64,000 bases of DNA from Campylobacter concisus. Its GTDB lineage: Bacteria > Campylobacterota > Campylobacteria > Campylobacterales > Campylobacteraceae. The translations under genes were made by a program, and so were the position numbers. The stretch is from contig NZ_PIRF01000002.1 in the NCBI RefSeq assembly GCF_003049705.1, forward strand, positions 124,001 through 188,000, given 5' to 3'. Positions within the stretch are counted from its first letter, which is position 1. Each line of letters starts with the position of its first letter. The notes beneath the pieces were generated by a model. That model ran no database searches. It was not told where the DNA came from and was given only the letters and a program-made list of their open reading frames with translations. Shown here in pieces: positions 9,001-17,584 of the stretch.

Positions 9001-11173
9001 TCTAAAAACAAAGCCAAAAGCTTATGTGAATTTATTTATCACAGATGTTGGCGTGCTTGATATAACGTCACAAAAGCCAGCTGATCCACTTAAATTTTTT
9101 GACAAAATTTTACCAGATGGTGTCTTTGACTATGACATTTATAATATGCTCACAAACTATAAGGTTGAGGGCAAAACTTTAAGCTTTGGTGGTGATATGG
9201 CAGCACTTGCCATGGAGGCAAAGATGGCAAAACATGCTAGCCCAGTCGATAGCAAAAAGATAAAAACATATGCAAATTTAGTAAGTCTTCAAGCTGACGA
9301 TAATGGTGAAATTTCATACGAGTTTAAAACGCCAAATGGCTTTAACTCTGCCATTAGAGTAGATGTCGTGGCAAATAATGAAAATAGCATGAATGCGGTA
9401 AATAAAGAAATTTTAGTAAAAGATGATGTGATTATTAAGCCAAGCGCGTTAGTTTATCTGCTAAAAGGCGATGAGCTAAATGCAAACTTAAGGCTTATAA
9501 ACACAACAAATGAGGATAAAAATTTAACCATAAAAGTGGCTAGCAGTAAAAATTTAAGCATTAAAACAAAAGAAAATGCGAATTTAAAGCCGCTTGAAAA
9601 TAAAGCCTTTACATTTAAAATTTCAGCTCTTGAAGCTGGAGCTGGCGAATACAATATAACAATAAGCGACAAAAACAGCTCAAAAACAGCTCAAAATTTA
9701 CTTGATGTAGTTAATCCTTATACGATAAGCACCTATGCAAAAAGTAGCGTCTTTGACAAAGAGAGTATGATCTCGCTTCCAAAAGGCTTTCACAATGTTA
9801 GTATAGATGCGTCAAGCTCGGTCTCAAGCGTGCTATTAGCAGCTTCTAAAAATTTAGTTGAGTACCCTTATGGATGTGCGGAGCAAAGGAGCTCAAGACT
9901 GCTTGCACTTTTAAATTTAAAGCCAAAAGATGAGCTTGAAAAAAATGATCAAAAGAGATTTATTGCAAGCGGTATGAGTGAGCTAATTAAGATGCAAAAA
10001 CCAGATGGTAGCTTTGGCTACTGGAGCGATCTAAGTAGTACTAATGCATTTGCTTCGATCTATGCAACTGATGTGCTGCTTGATCTTGAAGAGGCTGGAT
10101 ATGAGCTAAATAAAAATGTAAAGCAAAGAGCATTAAATTCGCTCTTAAAATATACAAACACAGATATTGAAGCTCTATATGCTATTTATGTAAGCTCCCG
10201 CGCAAATGTTGCTGATAAATCGGTGCTAAATAAAATTTATGACCACAAAGCTTACAATACTACCGCACTTAATAAATATCTAATGGCAGCGGCTCTAAAG
10301 CTAAACGGCTTAAATGACGAAGCAAAGGTGGCGCTAAAAGATATCAAAAAAGCTCAGGCGGCTGATTATAGCAGGGATTATTCTAGCTTTGGCTCAAAGA
10401 TGAGAGACAATGCATTTATCTTGTATCTGCACGCAAAATATTTTGAGAAAAACGACTACTCAGATGATCTTGCAAATTTCTTGATCACAAATTTAAATGA
10501 GCTTAGCTCAACGCAGGAGCGCGCTTTTACACTTAGAGCGCTAAATGCCTACTTTGGCAAAGATGTTGGCGAGAAAAATAATAAATTTAAGCTTAGCTAC
10601 AATGGCGAAAGCAAAGAATTTGACGGCCTTTTAAGTGTATCATTTACAGCAAAAGATGGAAATTTTACCATCACTCCACTTGGTGAAAACAAGCTATATG
10701 CCACTATCTTAAGCTACGCTTATGTGCCACTTGAGATCAAGCACAAAATAGAGCCAAAAGAGCTTGATATTTATAGAACGTTTGTCGATGAAAAAGGCAA
10801 AGAGCTAGGTCTTGACAGCCTAAGAGTAAATGATGTTGTCTATTCAAAAATAGTGATAAATTCTAAAGCTATGGTTAAAAATGGCGTAATAAACGAGATA
10901 GTAAGTAGCTGCTTTGAGCCGATAAATGAAAATTTAAGTGGTTTTAATAAGAGCCTTAAAGATAGCATTGAGCTTGAATATCAAAGTATAAAAGATGATC
11001 GCGTTTTAAGTTTTTATGCATTAGATAGTGATAAGAGAGAGGCTGTGCTTTATACGCCTTATCGTGTAAGACTTGGTGGTAAATGCTCACTTGGCGCAGT
11101 CACTACTGAAAATATGTATAACGAAAGACAAAACGACTACGACCTAGCTCAGCGAAGCTTTACTGTCAAATAA
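6053..11173 (+). CDS. Bacterial alpha-2-macroglobulin (YfhM-like protease trap)
   Basis: Protein of 1706 residues, expected in the periplasm, where such proteins trap attacking proteases covalently. The thioester motif GCAEQ is present at residues 1274-1278 in the context YPYGCAEQ, followed by the alpha-helical toroid-like thioester domain. The N-terminus has a signal peptide (about 1-19, ending LYA) but no lipobox cysteine, whereas E. coli YfhM is a lipoprotein. The start follows pbpC by one base, and AAGGAG lies inside the pbpC end, so the two are coupled. The middle of the protein looks like repeated macroglobulin beta-domains. Confidence 0.9.
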   Translation: MWQKVALLALLGMTNLYALSLNGTAQIKSPLSVEFGLEDEVDKNFVGMLSDKKLLLCQPALNGTVRFNSQSLLFFTKDMHAGLDYSCKLENGSTASFATKEFELTKIEKISDSKYIVKFNDEVNIEAIKNIAVKDAKFKAIELSNNSFELNLDKNLSNPVFDFGEKFESKFGATLSGETIVNFADEISEESANINDNSKSLEIPEIYPVSLDNGILGFRIYLKNWLDDDINLKKFINIKGVKNFSISDVKYSDNYEENSELSEYYYYIDITSDDFKPQNSYEITIKPGFGDDRNVVREENSYEVVAGNFTPFANFINNEPYISSVGEIGIRSANLPELNVSIEKLSDQNFRYFLNFNDNNEELSNFSAKVASKSYKLDGALNEISLNKIKLDFAGAGDGVYKINLNYGKDKSVSKVVYLSDIAVNAKLGKDEIFVFANRLGENTMLPNANVKIYGKKNEEIVVGATNDIGVFKFNKKDIYKDISSVVVSLGKEQNFLILKEDEAVNEAKFMSQNASESIDAYVHFASNIIRPNESLKGAIYLRDRDFNPLKNMPIKIKFFDPQGKSSAEISKNTNDVGMVNFEKEILSDLSGRFNMQVIYANKVISNVPFFVESFMPNRIKNEITLERDKFFANELVRANLASNYLFGGAASELDGSMQVSFFDDEYKNSEFKEYKFKNNTLKPSAYPSFENDLTLSKDGKSSQMIDLSFSTKNASSIITGVINFNVNDDGKNVSDTKSFTLYPYKDMVGIAASTTFAEPNEDVKIRTVVVDMSSQKAVKSNLKFDIKRVTWQYQRDANGYIKWFQTLEDVDNFYKDNGEFSYKFTQSGSYVIIATNLVSGASTSLDMDVSGYNYSTLAPTKELSKSQIKLNKNIYKKGDELSADISSAIKEGIALVTLEDGGVKAYKVVKIKNNSANVKFKLDFDFSGLYVSANIYRMTDSGLTPFRTYGKVYAKADKSSRILDLSIDAPNTAKSDENIKISLKTKPKAYVNLFITDVGVLDITSQKPADPLKFFDKILPDGVFDYDIYNMLTNYKVEGKTLSFGGDMAALAMEAKMAKHASPVDSKKIKTYANLVSLQADDNGEISYEFKTPNGFNSAIRVDVVANNENSMNAVNKEILVKDDVIIKPSALVYLLKGDELNANLRLINTTNEDKNLTIKVASSKNLSIKTKENANLKPLENKAFTFKISALEAGAGEYNITISDKNSSKTAQNLLDVVNPYTISTYAKSSVFDKESMISLPKGFHNVSIDASSSVSSVLLAASKNLVEYPYGCAEQRSSRLLALLNLKPKDELEKNDQKRFIASGMSELIKMQKPDGSFGYWSDLSSTNAFASIYATDVLLDLEEAGYELNKNVKQRALNSLLKYTNTDIEALYAIYVSSRANVADKSVLNKIYDHKAYNTTALNKYLMAAALKLNGLNDEAKVALKDIKKAQAADYSRDYSSFGSKMRDNAFILYLHAKYFEKNDYSDDLANFLITNLNELSSTQERAFTLRALNAYFGKDVGEKNNKFKLSYNGESKEFDGLLSVSFTAKDGNFTITPLGENKLYATILSYAYVPLEIKHKIEPKELDIYRTFVDEKGKELGLDSLRVNDVVYSKIVINSKAMVKNGVINEIVSSCFEPINENLSGFNKSLKDSIELEYQSIKDDRVLSFYALDSDKREAVLYTPYRVRLGGKCSLGAVTTENMYNERQNDYDLAQRSFTVK

Positions 11174-11187
11174 GCCATATAAATTTC

Positions 11188-11205
11188 GGGGCGTTTAACC
11201 GCCCC
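11188..11205 (+). terminator. GC hairpin after the macroglobulin gene
   Basis: A perfect 6-bp stem, GGGGCG/CGCCCC, with a 6-nt loop lies 15 bp past the stop codon. No U-tract follows, so intrinsic termination is doubtful. It may only protect the 3' end or cause partial termination before valS. Confidence 0.35.
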
Positions 11206-11293
11206 AAGCCCATATTTCCCCACTTTTGCAAAGATTTTTTTAAACAAATTTTAGATAACATTAAGCATTTTTTAAACGAAAGAGGAAACAAAA

Positions 11294-13918
11294 GTGGCAG
11301 AATTTTACAATGCAAAAGAGACAGAAGATAAATTTTATAAAATTTGGGAAGAACGCGGATACTTCGAGATAGACGCAAACAAAGATATCCAAAAAGATGG
11401 ACGTAAATTTTGCATTATGATGCCACCTCCAAACGTGACTGGCTCGCTTCACATCGGACACGCCCTAACCTTCACACTCCAAGATATCATGACTCGTTAC
11501 AAGAGAATGGACGGCTATAAGACACTTTGGCAGCCAGGACTTGACCACGCTGGCATCGCCACTCAAAATGTCGTTGAAAAGCAGCTTTTAGCTCAAGGCA
11601 TCAAAAAAGAAGAGCTTGGACGCGAGAAATTTGTAGAAAAAGTGTGGGAGTGGAAAGAAAAAAGCGGTGGCATGATCGTACATCAGATGCGAAAGCTTGG
11701 CATCACTCCGGCTTGGTCACGCCAGAGATTTACTATGGATGAGGGCTTAAGAAAAGCTGTAAAAAAAGCCTTTGTAAATTTATACGACAAAGGACTGATC
11801 GTTCAGAAAAACTACATGATAAACTGGTGTACACACGACGGCGCGCTTTCTGACATCGAGGTCGAACATAAGGAGAACAAAGGCAAGCTTTATCATTTGA
11901 GGTACTATTTTACAGATAAGCCAAGCGAATTTGTTGTTGTTGCAACAACTCGCCCGGAGACCTACTTTGGCGACACCGCCGTAATGGTAAATCCAAACGA
12001 CGAGCGCTATAAAAATTTAATCGGCAAAAAAGTGGTGCTACCTATCATAAATAGAGAGATCGAGATCATCGCCGACGAGCACGTTGATATGGAGTTTGGA
12101 ACAGGTCTTGTTAAAGTCACACCTGCGCATGATCAAAACGACTATGAAGTTGGCAAAAGGCACGACCTTGAGTTTATCACTGTATTTGATGAAAAAGGTA
12201 TTTTAAACGACAAGTGCGATAAATTTGCAGGACTTGAGAGGCTTGAGGCTAGAGATATCGTCGTGGCCGAGCTTGAAAAACTTGGCAATGTTGAAAAGAT
12301 CGAGGACTATGAAAACCAAGTAGGATACTGCTACCGCTGCAAAAACGTCGTCGAGCCATATATCTCAAAGCAGTGGTTTGTCAAAAAAGAGATCGCAGAC
12401 GAGGCGATACAAAAGGTCTCAGAGGGCCTTGCTAAATTTTACCCGCCGCACTGGATAAACAGCTTTAACGCGTGGATGAGAGAGTTAAGAGACTGGTGTA
12501 TCTCACGCCAACTTTGGTGGGGGCATCAAATTCCAGTATTTTACTGCGATGATTGCGGTTATATGTGGGCTGACGAGGGAGAGCCATGCGAGTGCAAAAA
12601 GTGCAAAAGTAAAAATTTTCACCAAGACCCAGACGTGCTAGATACGTGGTTTAGCTCTGGTCTTTGGCCATTTAGCACGCTTGGTTGGGGTAATGAAAAT
12701 GAGCTAAAAAATGAAAAATGGTTTGAAGGCGATTTGGCTGAATTTTATCCAAACAACCTACTAATCACTGGCTTTGATATATTATTTTTCTGGGTTGCTA
12801 GGATGATGTTTCAGGGTGAAAATGCCCTTGATAAGTTGCCATTTGACGACATTTATCTGCACGCACTCGTAAAAGATGAATTTGGTAGAAAGATGAGTAA
12901 AAGCCTTGGCAACGTAATTGACCCGCTTGATAGCATCAATGAGTATAGCGCCGATATATTGCGCTTTACGCTAACTCTTTTAGCTGTTCAAGGACGCGAT
13001 ATCAAGCTAAGTGACGCTAAGATGAAGCAGGTAAGAAATTTCACCAACAAGCTTTATAATGCGAGCAAATACCTCATACTAAATGAGAGTAAATTTCCAA
13101 ATTTAGAGGATATCAAGCTTCAAACAAAGCTTGGAATTTATATGAATAGCCGCTTTAACGAGTGCGTGAGAGAGGTGCGTGAAAACATCGACGCCTACCG
13201 CTTTAATGACGCAGCAAACACACTTTATAAATTCCTTTGGGATGAGTTTTGTGACTGGGGTATCGAGCTTAGTAAGGCTGATAAAGCGAGTGTAAAAGAG
13301 CTTGGAAGTATATTTAAAGAGGCGATGAAACTACTAAATCCTTTCATGCCATTTCTTTCAGAGTATCTATTTCAAGAGCTTAGCGGCACACAGCTTGAAA
13401 ACGCAAAGTCAATAATGGTGATAAGCTACCCAGAGGTAAAAGAGCGAAATTTAGAGGTTGAGAAGAAATTTGAGCTAGTTATCGAAGCGATCGTGGCTAT
13501 TCGCCGTGCAAAAGCGACCATCGATCTTGGCAACTCAAAGATAGCAAAAGCCTTTGTTAAATTTAATGAAAAAATCGACCTTGACGAGGTCAAAGAGTAT
13601 ATCAAGCTGCTTGCAAAATGCGAAGAGATCGGCTTTGTAGATGAGAAAATCGAAAATTCAATAAGAGACGTGAGTGAAAATTTAGAGGCGTTTGTCCCAC
13701 TTGAAGGACTTGATATGAGCGGTATTATCACAAGACTCAAGTCTCAAAAGACAAAGCTTGAAAAAGAGATAGCTAAGCTCTCAGGTATGTTAAATAATCA
13801 AAATTTTGTGTCAAATGCACCAAAAGAAGTTATAGAGACGAACAAAGAGGCTTTAGATAGTGCTCAGGCTAAATTTAAAAAAGTATGTGAAGAATTAGAA
13901 GCTCTTGGAGAAAAATAG
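11294..13918 (+). CDS. valS: Valyl-tRNA synthetase
   Basis: Class I aminoacyl-tRNA synthetase charging tRNA-Val in the cytoplasm; 874 residues, the usual bacterial length. It shows the HIGH-type motif GSLHIGHAL, a CP1 editing domain with [15 protein letters not shown], the zinc-knuckle-like CxxC pairs, [10 protein letters not shown], and KMSKS ([10 protein letters not shown]). The C-terminus is the Lys/Glu-rich coiled coil typical of ValS. I accept the GTG at 11294, which has AGAGGAAAC upstream. It overlaps metN by one base (TAGTG), so the methionine transporter may be transcribed from here. Confidence 0.96.
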   Translation: MAEFYNAKETEDKFYKIWEERGYFEIDANKDIQKDGRKFCIMMPPPNVTGSLHIGHALTFTLQDIMTRYKRMDGYKTLWQPGLDHAGIATQNVVEKQLLAQGIKKEELGREKFVEKVWEWKEKSGGMIVHQMRKLGITPAWSRQRFTMDEGLRKAVKKAFVNLYDKGLIVQKNYMINWCTHDGALSDIEVEHKENKGKLYHLRYYFTDKPSEFVVVATTRPETYFGDTAVMVNPNDERYKNLIGKKVVLPIINREIEIIADEHVDMEFGTGLVKVTPAHDQNDYEVGKRHDLEFITVFDEKGILNDKCDKFAGLERLEARDIVVAELEKLGNVEKIEDYENQVGYCYRCKNVVEPYISKQWFVKKEIADEAIQKVSEGLAKFYPPHWINSFNAWMRELRDWCISRQLWWGHQIPVFYCDDCGYMWADEGEPCECKKCKSKNFHQDPDVLDTWFSSGLWPFSTLGWGNENELKNEKWFEGDLAEFYPNNLLITGFDILFFWVARMMFQGENALDKLPFDDIYLHALVKDEFGRKMSKSLGNVIDPLDSINEYSADILRFTLTLLAVQGRDIKLSDAKMKQVRNFTNKLYNASKYLILNESKFPNLEDIKLQTKLGIYMNSRFNECVREVRENIDAYRFNDAANTLYKFLWDEFCDWGIELSKADKASVKELGSIFKEAMKLLNPFMPFLSEYLFQELSGTQLENAKSIMVISYPEVKERNLEVEKKFELVIEAIVAIRRAKATIDLGNSKIAKAFVKFNEKIDLDEVKEYIKLLAKCEEIGFVDEKIENSIRDVSENLEAFVPLEGLDMSGIITRLKSQKTKLEKEIAKLSGMLNNQNFVSNAPKEVIETNKEALDSAQAKFKKVCEELEALGEK

Positions 13919-14874
13919 TGATAAAAATAGAGAAATTAAGCAAATTTTATGGTGATACGCAAATCCTTTTTGATATAAATTTGGAGGTTAAAAAGGGTGA
14001 AATTTTTGCTATCGTGGGACACAGTGGCGCTGGTAAATCAACGCTTTTAAGGTGCATAAACGGGCTTGAGAGCTATCAAGGTGGCAGCCTAAAAGTCTTT
14101 GATAAAGAGATAAAAAATTTAGATGAGATGCAGCAGAGACATTTAAGGCGAGATGTTGGGATGATATTTCAGCATTTTGCCCTGATGGCTAGAAAAAACG
14201 TCTTTGAAAATGTCGCTACTCCGCTTAAATTTTGGGGCTATAAAAGCGATGAAACTGAAAAAAGAGTGAGAGAGCTTTTAAATTTAGTCGGTCTTGAAAA
14301 TAAGGCAAAAAGCTATCCAAGCGAGCTAAGTGGCGGTCAAAAACAGCGTGTGGCGATCGCCAGAGCGCTTGCTTTAAATCCTAAAATTTTACTAAGCGAC
14401 GAGGCGACTTCAGCTCTTGATCCAAATACTACAAATCAAATTTTAGAGCTGCTTGAGAAGATAAATAAAGAGCTAGACATTAGTGTCGTCATCGTCACGC
14501 ACGAGATGGAGGTTGTAAAATCGATCGCAAAACGTGCGATCTTGCTAGAAGGTGGCAAGATCATAGGCTCTGGAAGTATTGAAGAGCTATTTTTGAAGCC
14601 AGATGAGAAGATGAAAGAATTTTTGGGTGAAGTGGAAATTCTGCCAAGTACTGGCACAAATATCAGGCTATTTTTCCCAAAAGAAGTGGCTCAAAATAGC
14701 GTGATCACGCATATGGCTAGAAGTCTAAACATCGACTTTAACATAGTCTGGGGTAAGCTTGAGAAGCTAAACGAAAATGTTCTTGGCTCGCTTGTCATAA
14801 ACATAGATGAAAAAGATAAAGAAAACGTGCTTAACTACATCAAGCAAAGTGGCGTTTTATGGGAGGTTGCTTGA
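13918..14874 (+). CDS. metN: Methionine ABC transporter ATP-binding protein
   Basis: ATPase of the MetNIQ D/L-methionine importer; 318 residues. It shows Walker [10 protein letters not shown], the Q-loop region, signature [15 protein letters not shown] and Walker [12 protein letters not shown]. About 80 C-terminal residues after the ATPase core match the NIL/ACT-like domain by which MetN senses intracellular methionine. It starts with GTG overlapping the valS stop and ends overlapping metI (ATGA). The adjacent metI and two metQ genes make the substrate assignment firm. Confidence 0.94.
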   Translation: MIKIEKLSKFYGDTQILFDINLEVKKGEIFAIVGHSGAGKSTLLRCINGLESYQGGSLKVFDKEIKNLDEMQQRHLRRDVGMIFQHFALMARKNVFENVATPLKFWGYKSDETEKRVRELLNLVGLENKAKSYPSELSGGQKQRVAIARALALNPKILLSDEATSALDPNTTNQILELLEKINKELDISVVIVTHEMEVVKSIAKRAILLEGGKIIGSGSIEELFLKPDEKMKEFLGEVEILPSTGTNIRLFFPKEVAQNSVITHMARSLNIDFNIVWGKLEKLNENVLGSLVINIDEKDKENVLNYIKQSGVLWEVA

Positions 14875-15548
14875 TGTTTGATATTGACTTTTCTAAATTT
14901 CCAGATGTATTTTCTAGGATACTGCTGCCAGCTATCGGCGAGACACTATATATGAGCATAGTCTCTACCCTGCTCGCCTTTGCCATAGGCCTCATACCTG
15001 CGGTTTTGCTCATCCTTTCAGACAAAGATGGACTAAAGCCAAATAAGCAGCTTTATTTTGTACTTGATATCGTTATAAACGTGCTTAGAAGCTTTCCATT
15101 TATTATCCTCATTATTGTGCTCTTTCCAGTTACAAAAATGATCGTGGGAACAAGTATTGGCACTACAGCTGCGATCGTTCCGCTAACTATCGGAGCGGCT
15201 CCATTTGTGGCAAGGCTTATTGAAAATGCGCTAAAAGAGGTTGATAAAGGCATCATCGAAGCTGCTCAGAGCTTTGGTAGCTCGAAATTTCAAATTATAT
15301 TTCGAGTCATGTTTGTAGAAGCACTTCCTGGCATTATCTCGGCATTTACGCTAACGCTTATTGTAAATATCGGCTTTTCAGCGATGGCTGGTGCGGTTGG
15401 CGGTGGCGGACTAGGATCTGTTGCTATAAATTACGGATATCAAAGATTTCGTCCAGATATCATGCTCTACACCGTGGTTATTCTTATCATTATGGTTCAA
15501 ATTTTCCAAGTTTTAGGTAACTACTTATATAAAATTTCTAAAAAATAG
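14874..15548 (+). CDS. metI: Methionine ABC transporter permease
   Basis: Inner-membrane permease of MetNIQ; 224 residues with about five hydrophobic segments and the coupling-loop signature EAAQSFGSSKFQIIFRV, followed by LPGIISAF. I chose the ATG at 14874, which overlaps the metN stop (TGATG) and has GGGAGG 7 nt upstream. The in-frame ATG at 14859 would place that Shine-Dalgarno inside the gene. Confidence 0.94.
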   Translation: MFDIDFSKFPDVFSRILLPAIGETLYMSIVSTLLAFAIGLIPAVLLILSDKDGLKPNKQLYFVLDIVINVLRSFPFIILIIVLFPVTKMIVGTSIGTTAAIVPLTIGAAPFVARLIENALKEVDKGIIEAAQSFGSSKFQIIFRVMFVEALPGIISAFTLTLIVNIGFSAMAGAVGGGGLGSVAINYGYQRFRPDIMLYTVVILIIMVQIFQVLGNYLYKISKK

Positions 15549-15583
15549 GCCTTTGTTTTTATCTGATTTTAAGCTTTTTTCCT

Positions 15584-15589
15584 TAAAAT
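15584..15589 (+). promoter_or_regulatory. Candidate -10 box upstream of the metQ leader
   Basis: TAAAAT followed by TGCCCG resembles the other likely -10 boxes of this window (argG, tRNA-Gly, dedA). It would start a transcript near 15596, about 28 nt ahead of the leader ORF, giving metQ a promoter separate from valS-metNI. No -35 is recognisable. Confidence 0.35.
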
Positions 15590-15623
15590 TGCCCGAATTA
15601 ATTTTTAGCTGAAAGGATAAAAG

Positions 15624-15683
15624 ATGAAATCAGATATGTGCCACATGTGCCGCCTAGTAAGAAACGCGTTGTCGAAAGACTAA
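15624..15683 (+). CDS. Putative 19-residue Met/Cys-rich leader peptide upstream of metQ
   Basis: Small ORF of 19 codons plus TAA, encoding MKSDMCHMCRLVRNALSKD. A strong Shine-Dalgarno (GAAAGGATAAAAG) lies directly before its ATG. Three of the first eight codons are AUG, and two are followed by UGC. It sits between metI and metQ, directly ahead of a 21-bp hairpin, the layout of a translation-coupled attenuator. I do not recognise the peptide. Expression is inferred from the ribosome-binding site and position only; a regulatory role is a hypothesis. Confidence 0.5.
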   Translation: MKSDMCHMCRLVRNALSKD

Positions 15684-15695
15684 TCTCTAAGCACA

Positions 15696-15746
15696 AAATT
15701 TCTTTTTAAGTGCTTAGAACTAGCTTAAGCGCTTAAAAAGAAATTT
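15696..15746 (+). promoter_or_regulatory. 21-bp hairpin downstream of the leader ORF
   Basis: Arms 15696-15716 and 15726-15746 pair over 21 bp with one G-U pair and a 9-nt loop; the arms begin AAATTTC and end GAAATTT. No U-tract follows, so it is not an ordinary terminator. Its 3' arm also resembles the complement of the downstream segment near 15760-15782, so mutually exclusive folds are possible. Confidence 0.6.
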
Positions 15747-15763
15747 AATCCTCTAGCTTAAAT

Positions 15764-15804
15764 TTATCCTTTTTTGGTGCTTGGCAAATTTTAAAAAAGG
15801 ATAA
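15764..15804 (+). promoter_or_regulatory. Hairpin covering the metQ Shine-Dalgarno
   Basis: TTATCCTTTTTT (15764-15775) is perfectly complementary to AAAAAAGGATAA (15793-15804) across a 17-nt loop. The 3' arm contains the AAGGAT ribosome-binding site of the metQ start at 15808, so the closed hairpin should block initiation. The leader ORF uses the same AAAGGATAA sequence and could compete for the 5' arm. Confidence 0.55.
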
Positions 15805-15807
15805 TAA

Positions 15808-16590
15808 ATGAAAAAACTACTTCTTACCTCTCTAGTTGCCCTAGGCCTTAGCGTTAGCGCAAATGCTGCTGACAAGTCAAAAGCAATAATCGTCGGTGCT
15901 ACACCTATCCCACATGCTGAAATTTTGGAGGTTGTAAAGCCTATTTTGGCAAAAGATGGCTATACGCTTGAGATCAAAGAATTTAACGACTACACTACGC
16001 CAAACCTTGCAACAGAAGATGGCGATTTAGATGCAAATTTCTTTCAGCACCTTCCATATCTTGAAGAATTTAACAAAAACAAAGGCACTCATCTTATAAA
16101 AACAGTTGGCGTTCATCTTGAACCAATGGGAGTTTATTCTAAAAAGATAAAAGACATCAAAGATCTAAAAGATGGTTCGACTGTATCTATCCCAAATGAT
16201 CCGACAAATGAAAGCCGTGCTTTAGATATCCTTGCAAATGCTGGACTTATTAAGCTAAACAATAATCCACTAAAAACTCCGCTTGATATAGTTGATAACC
16301 CTAAAAAGCTTAAATTTGAAGAGATAGAGACTGCTCAAGTACCAAGAACACTTGATGACGTTACTATCGCGGTTATTAATACAAACTATGCTCTAAATGC
16401 TAATCTTAATCCGGTAAAAGACGCACTTGTGCTTGAAAGCAAAAATAGCCCGTATGTAAACTACGTTGTAGTAAAGTCTGGTAACGAAAATAGTCCTAAA
16501 ATAAAGGCTCTTGATAAAGCAATAAACTCATCAGAAGTTAAAAAATTTATTGAGATCAAATACAACGGCGCTATTCTTCCAGCATTTTAA
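15808..16590 (+). CDS. metQ: MetQ-family methionine-binding protein, copy 1
   Basis: Periplasmic NlpA/MetQ substrate-binding protein of 260 residues that delivers methionine to MetNI. It has the family signatures LATEDGDLDANFFQHLPYL near the N-terminus and IPNDPTNESRAL in the middle. The signal peptide (about 1-20, ending ANA before ADKS) has no lipobox cysteine, so it is predicted to be soluble, unlike the lipoprotein MetQ of E. coli. Initiation is probably controlled by the leader hairpins upstream. A paralogue follows after a 75-bp gap. Confidence 0.92.
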   Translation: MKKLLLTSLVALGLSVSANAADKSKAIIVGATPIPHAEILEVVKPILAKDGYTLEIKEFNDYTTPNLATEDGDLDANFFQHLPYLEEFNKNKGTHLIKTVGVHLEPMGVYSKKIKDIKDLKDGSTVSIPNDPTNESRALDILANAGLIKLNNNPLKTPLDIVDNPKKLKFEEIETAQVPRTLDDVTIAVINTNYALNANLNPVKDALVLESKNSPYVNYVVVKSGNENSPKIKALDKAINSSEVKKFIEIKYNGAILPAF

Positions 16591-16603
16591 TTAAAATTTT
16601 AAA

Positions 16604-16642
16604 TAAGCGACGTAAAAGCTTTTACCTTTTTAGCGTCGCTTA
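16604..16642 (+). promoter_or_regulatory. Intercistronic hairpin between the two metQ genes
   Basis: TAAGCGACG (16604-16612) pairs with CGTCGCTTA (16634-16642), a 9-bp stem whose loop contains the palindrome TAAAAGCTTTTA. Only A-rich sequence follows, so it is more likely an mRNA-stability or partial-termination element setting the ratio of the two binding proteins. Confidence 0.45.
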
Positions 16643-16665
16643 AACCAAATAAAAAAGGAAAAACA

Positions 16666-17445
16666 ATGAAATTTATCAAACTTTTAACCGCATCTTTAGT
16701 TGCTCTAAGCCTTCACGCAGCCGACAAGGACCACACTATAGTAGTTGGCGTCTCGCCAGTACCACACGCTGAAATTTTAGAATTTGTAAAGCCAAAGCTA
16801 AAAGATAAAGGCTACGACCTTGTTATCTCTGAAATTTCGGACTACTCTATCCCAAATGTCGCCACAGAAGATGGCAGCTTGGATGCAAATTTCTTTCAGC
16901 ATTTACCATATCTTGAGGAGCAAAACAAGGCTAGAGGCTTGCATCTTGTAAGTGTTGCAAATGTCCACGTCGAGCCACTTGGCTTTTACTCTAAAAAGAT
17001 AAAAAACATAAAAGAGTTAAAAGATGGTGCAAAAGTTGCGATCGCTTACGATCCATCAAATGGTAATAGAGCACTTAGAATTTTAGAAAAAGCTGGTCTT
17101 ATAGAAATTGATAAAAACGTAAAAGTTGCAACTATAAATGACATAACTAAAAATTCTAAAAATTTACAGTTTGTAGAGCTTGAGGGTGCTCAGATACCAA
17201 GAACGCTTGATGATGTCGATATCGCTGCCATTAGTACAAATTTCGTCCTTGATCTTGGCATGAGCGTGGCAAAAGACGCACTTTTGCTTGAAGACGCCAA
17301 CAGTCCTTATGCTAACATCATCGTCACAAAGGCTGGTAATGAAAATAACCCTAAAATCAAAGCTTTAGTTGATGCGGTACTTAGCCCTGATACTAAAAAT
17401 TTCATCATTACTCGCTATAAAGGCGAAGTTATACCTGCATTTTAA
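16666..17445 (+). CDS. metQ: MetQ-family methionine-binding protein, copy 2
   Basis: Second NlpA/MetQ-type periplasmic binding protein, 259 residues, clearly paralogous to the preceding gene (shared DANFFQHLPYLEE, VPHAEILE-type and QxPRTLDDV segments). The signal peptide ends near LHA before ADKD and again lacks a lipobox. AAAAAAGGAAAAAC precedes the ATG. Tandem MetQ paralogues beside metNI are, as I recall, also present in C. jejuni; they may differ in preference for L-methionine, D-methionine or methionine derivatives, which cannot be read from the sequence. Confidence 0.9.
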   Translation: MKFIKLLTASLVALSLHAADKDHTIVVGVSPVPHAEILEFVKPKLKDKGYDLVISEISDYSIPNVATEDGSLDANFFQHLPYLEEQNKARGLHLVSVANVHVEPLGFYSKKIKNIKELKDGAKVAIAYDPSNGNRALRILEKAGLIEIDKNVKVATINDITKNSKNLQFVELEGAQIPRTLDDVDIAAISTNFVLDLGMSVAKDALLLEDANSPYANIIVTKAGNENNPKIKALVDAVLSPDTKNFIITRYKGEVIPAF

Positions 17446-17450
17446 AAACG

Positions 17451-17475
17451 GGGCGAGCTTTCGCCCTATTTTGTT
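17451..17475 (+). terminator. Terminator after metQ copy 2
   Basis: Stem GGGCGA (17451-17456)/TCGCCC (17461-17466) with a GCTT loop, followed by TATTTTGTT. It ends the metQ transcript. Confidence 0.7.
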
Positions 17476-17548
17476 TCTACTTTCATCTGGTTTTAATAAG
17501 CTATAAACTCTCTTTGTTTTTTGTCAAAAAGCTTAAGCTATGCTTTGC

Positions 17549-17554
17549 TAAAAT
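17549..17554 (+). promoter_or_regulatory. Candidate -10 box for dedA
   Basis: TAAAAT after TTTGC, about 30 nt ahead of the dedA start and downstream of the metQ terminator. No clear -35 is visible. Confidence 0.4.
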
Positions 17555-17584
17555 GGCTCACTTTAAAATTTTTCAGGAATTTAA

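Noticed and set aside
15696..15746. The big hairpin as a simple Rho-independent terminator
   Set aside because: The stem is A/T-rich and no U-tract follows the 3' arm; metQ, which it would cut off, follows directly.
15584..15807. A known SAM riboswitch or T-box in the metQ leader
   Set aside because: I could not find the conserved cores of these elements by eye; the leader is short and has only two simple hairpins.
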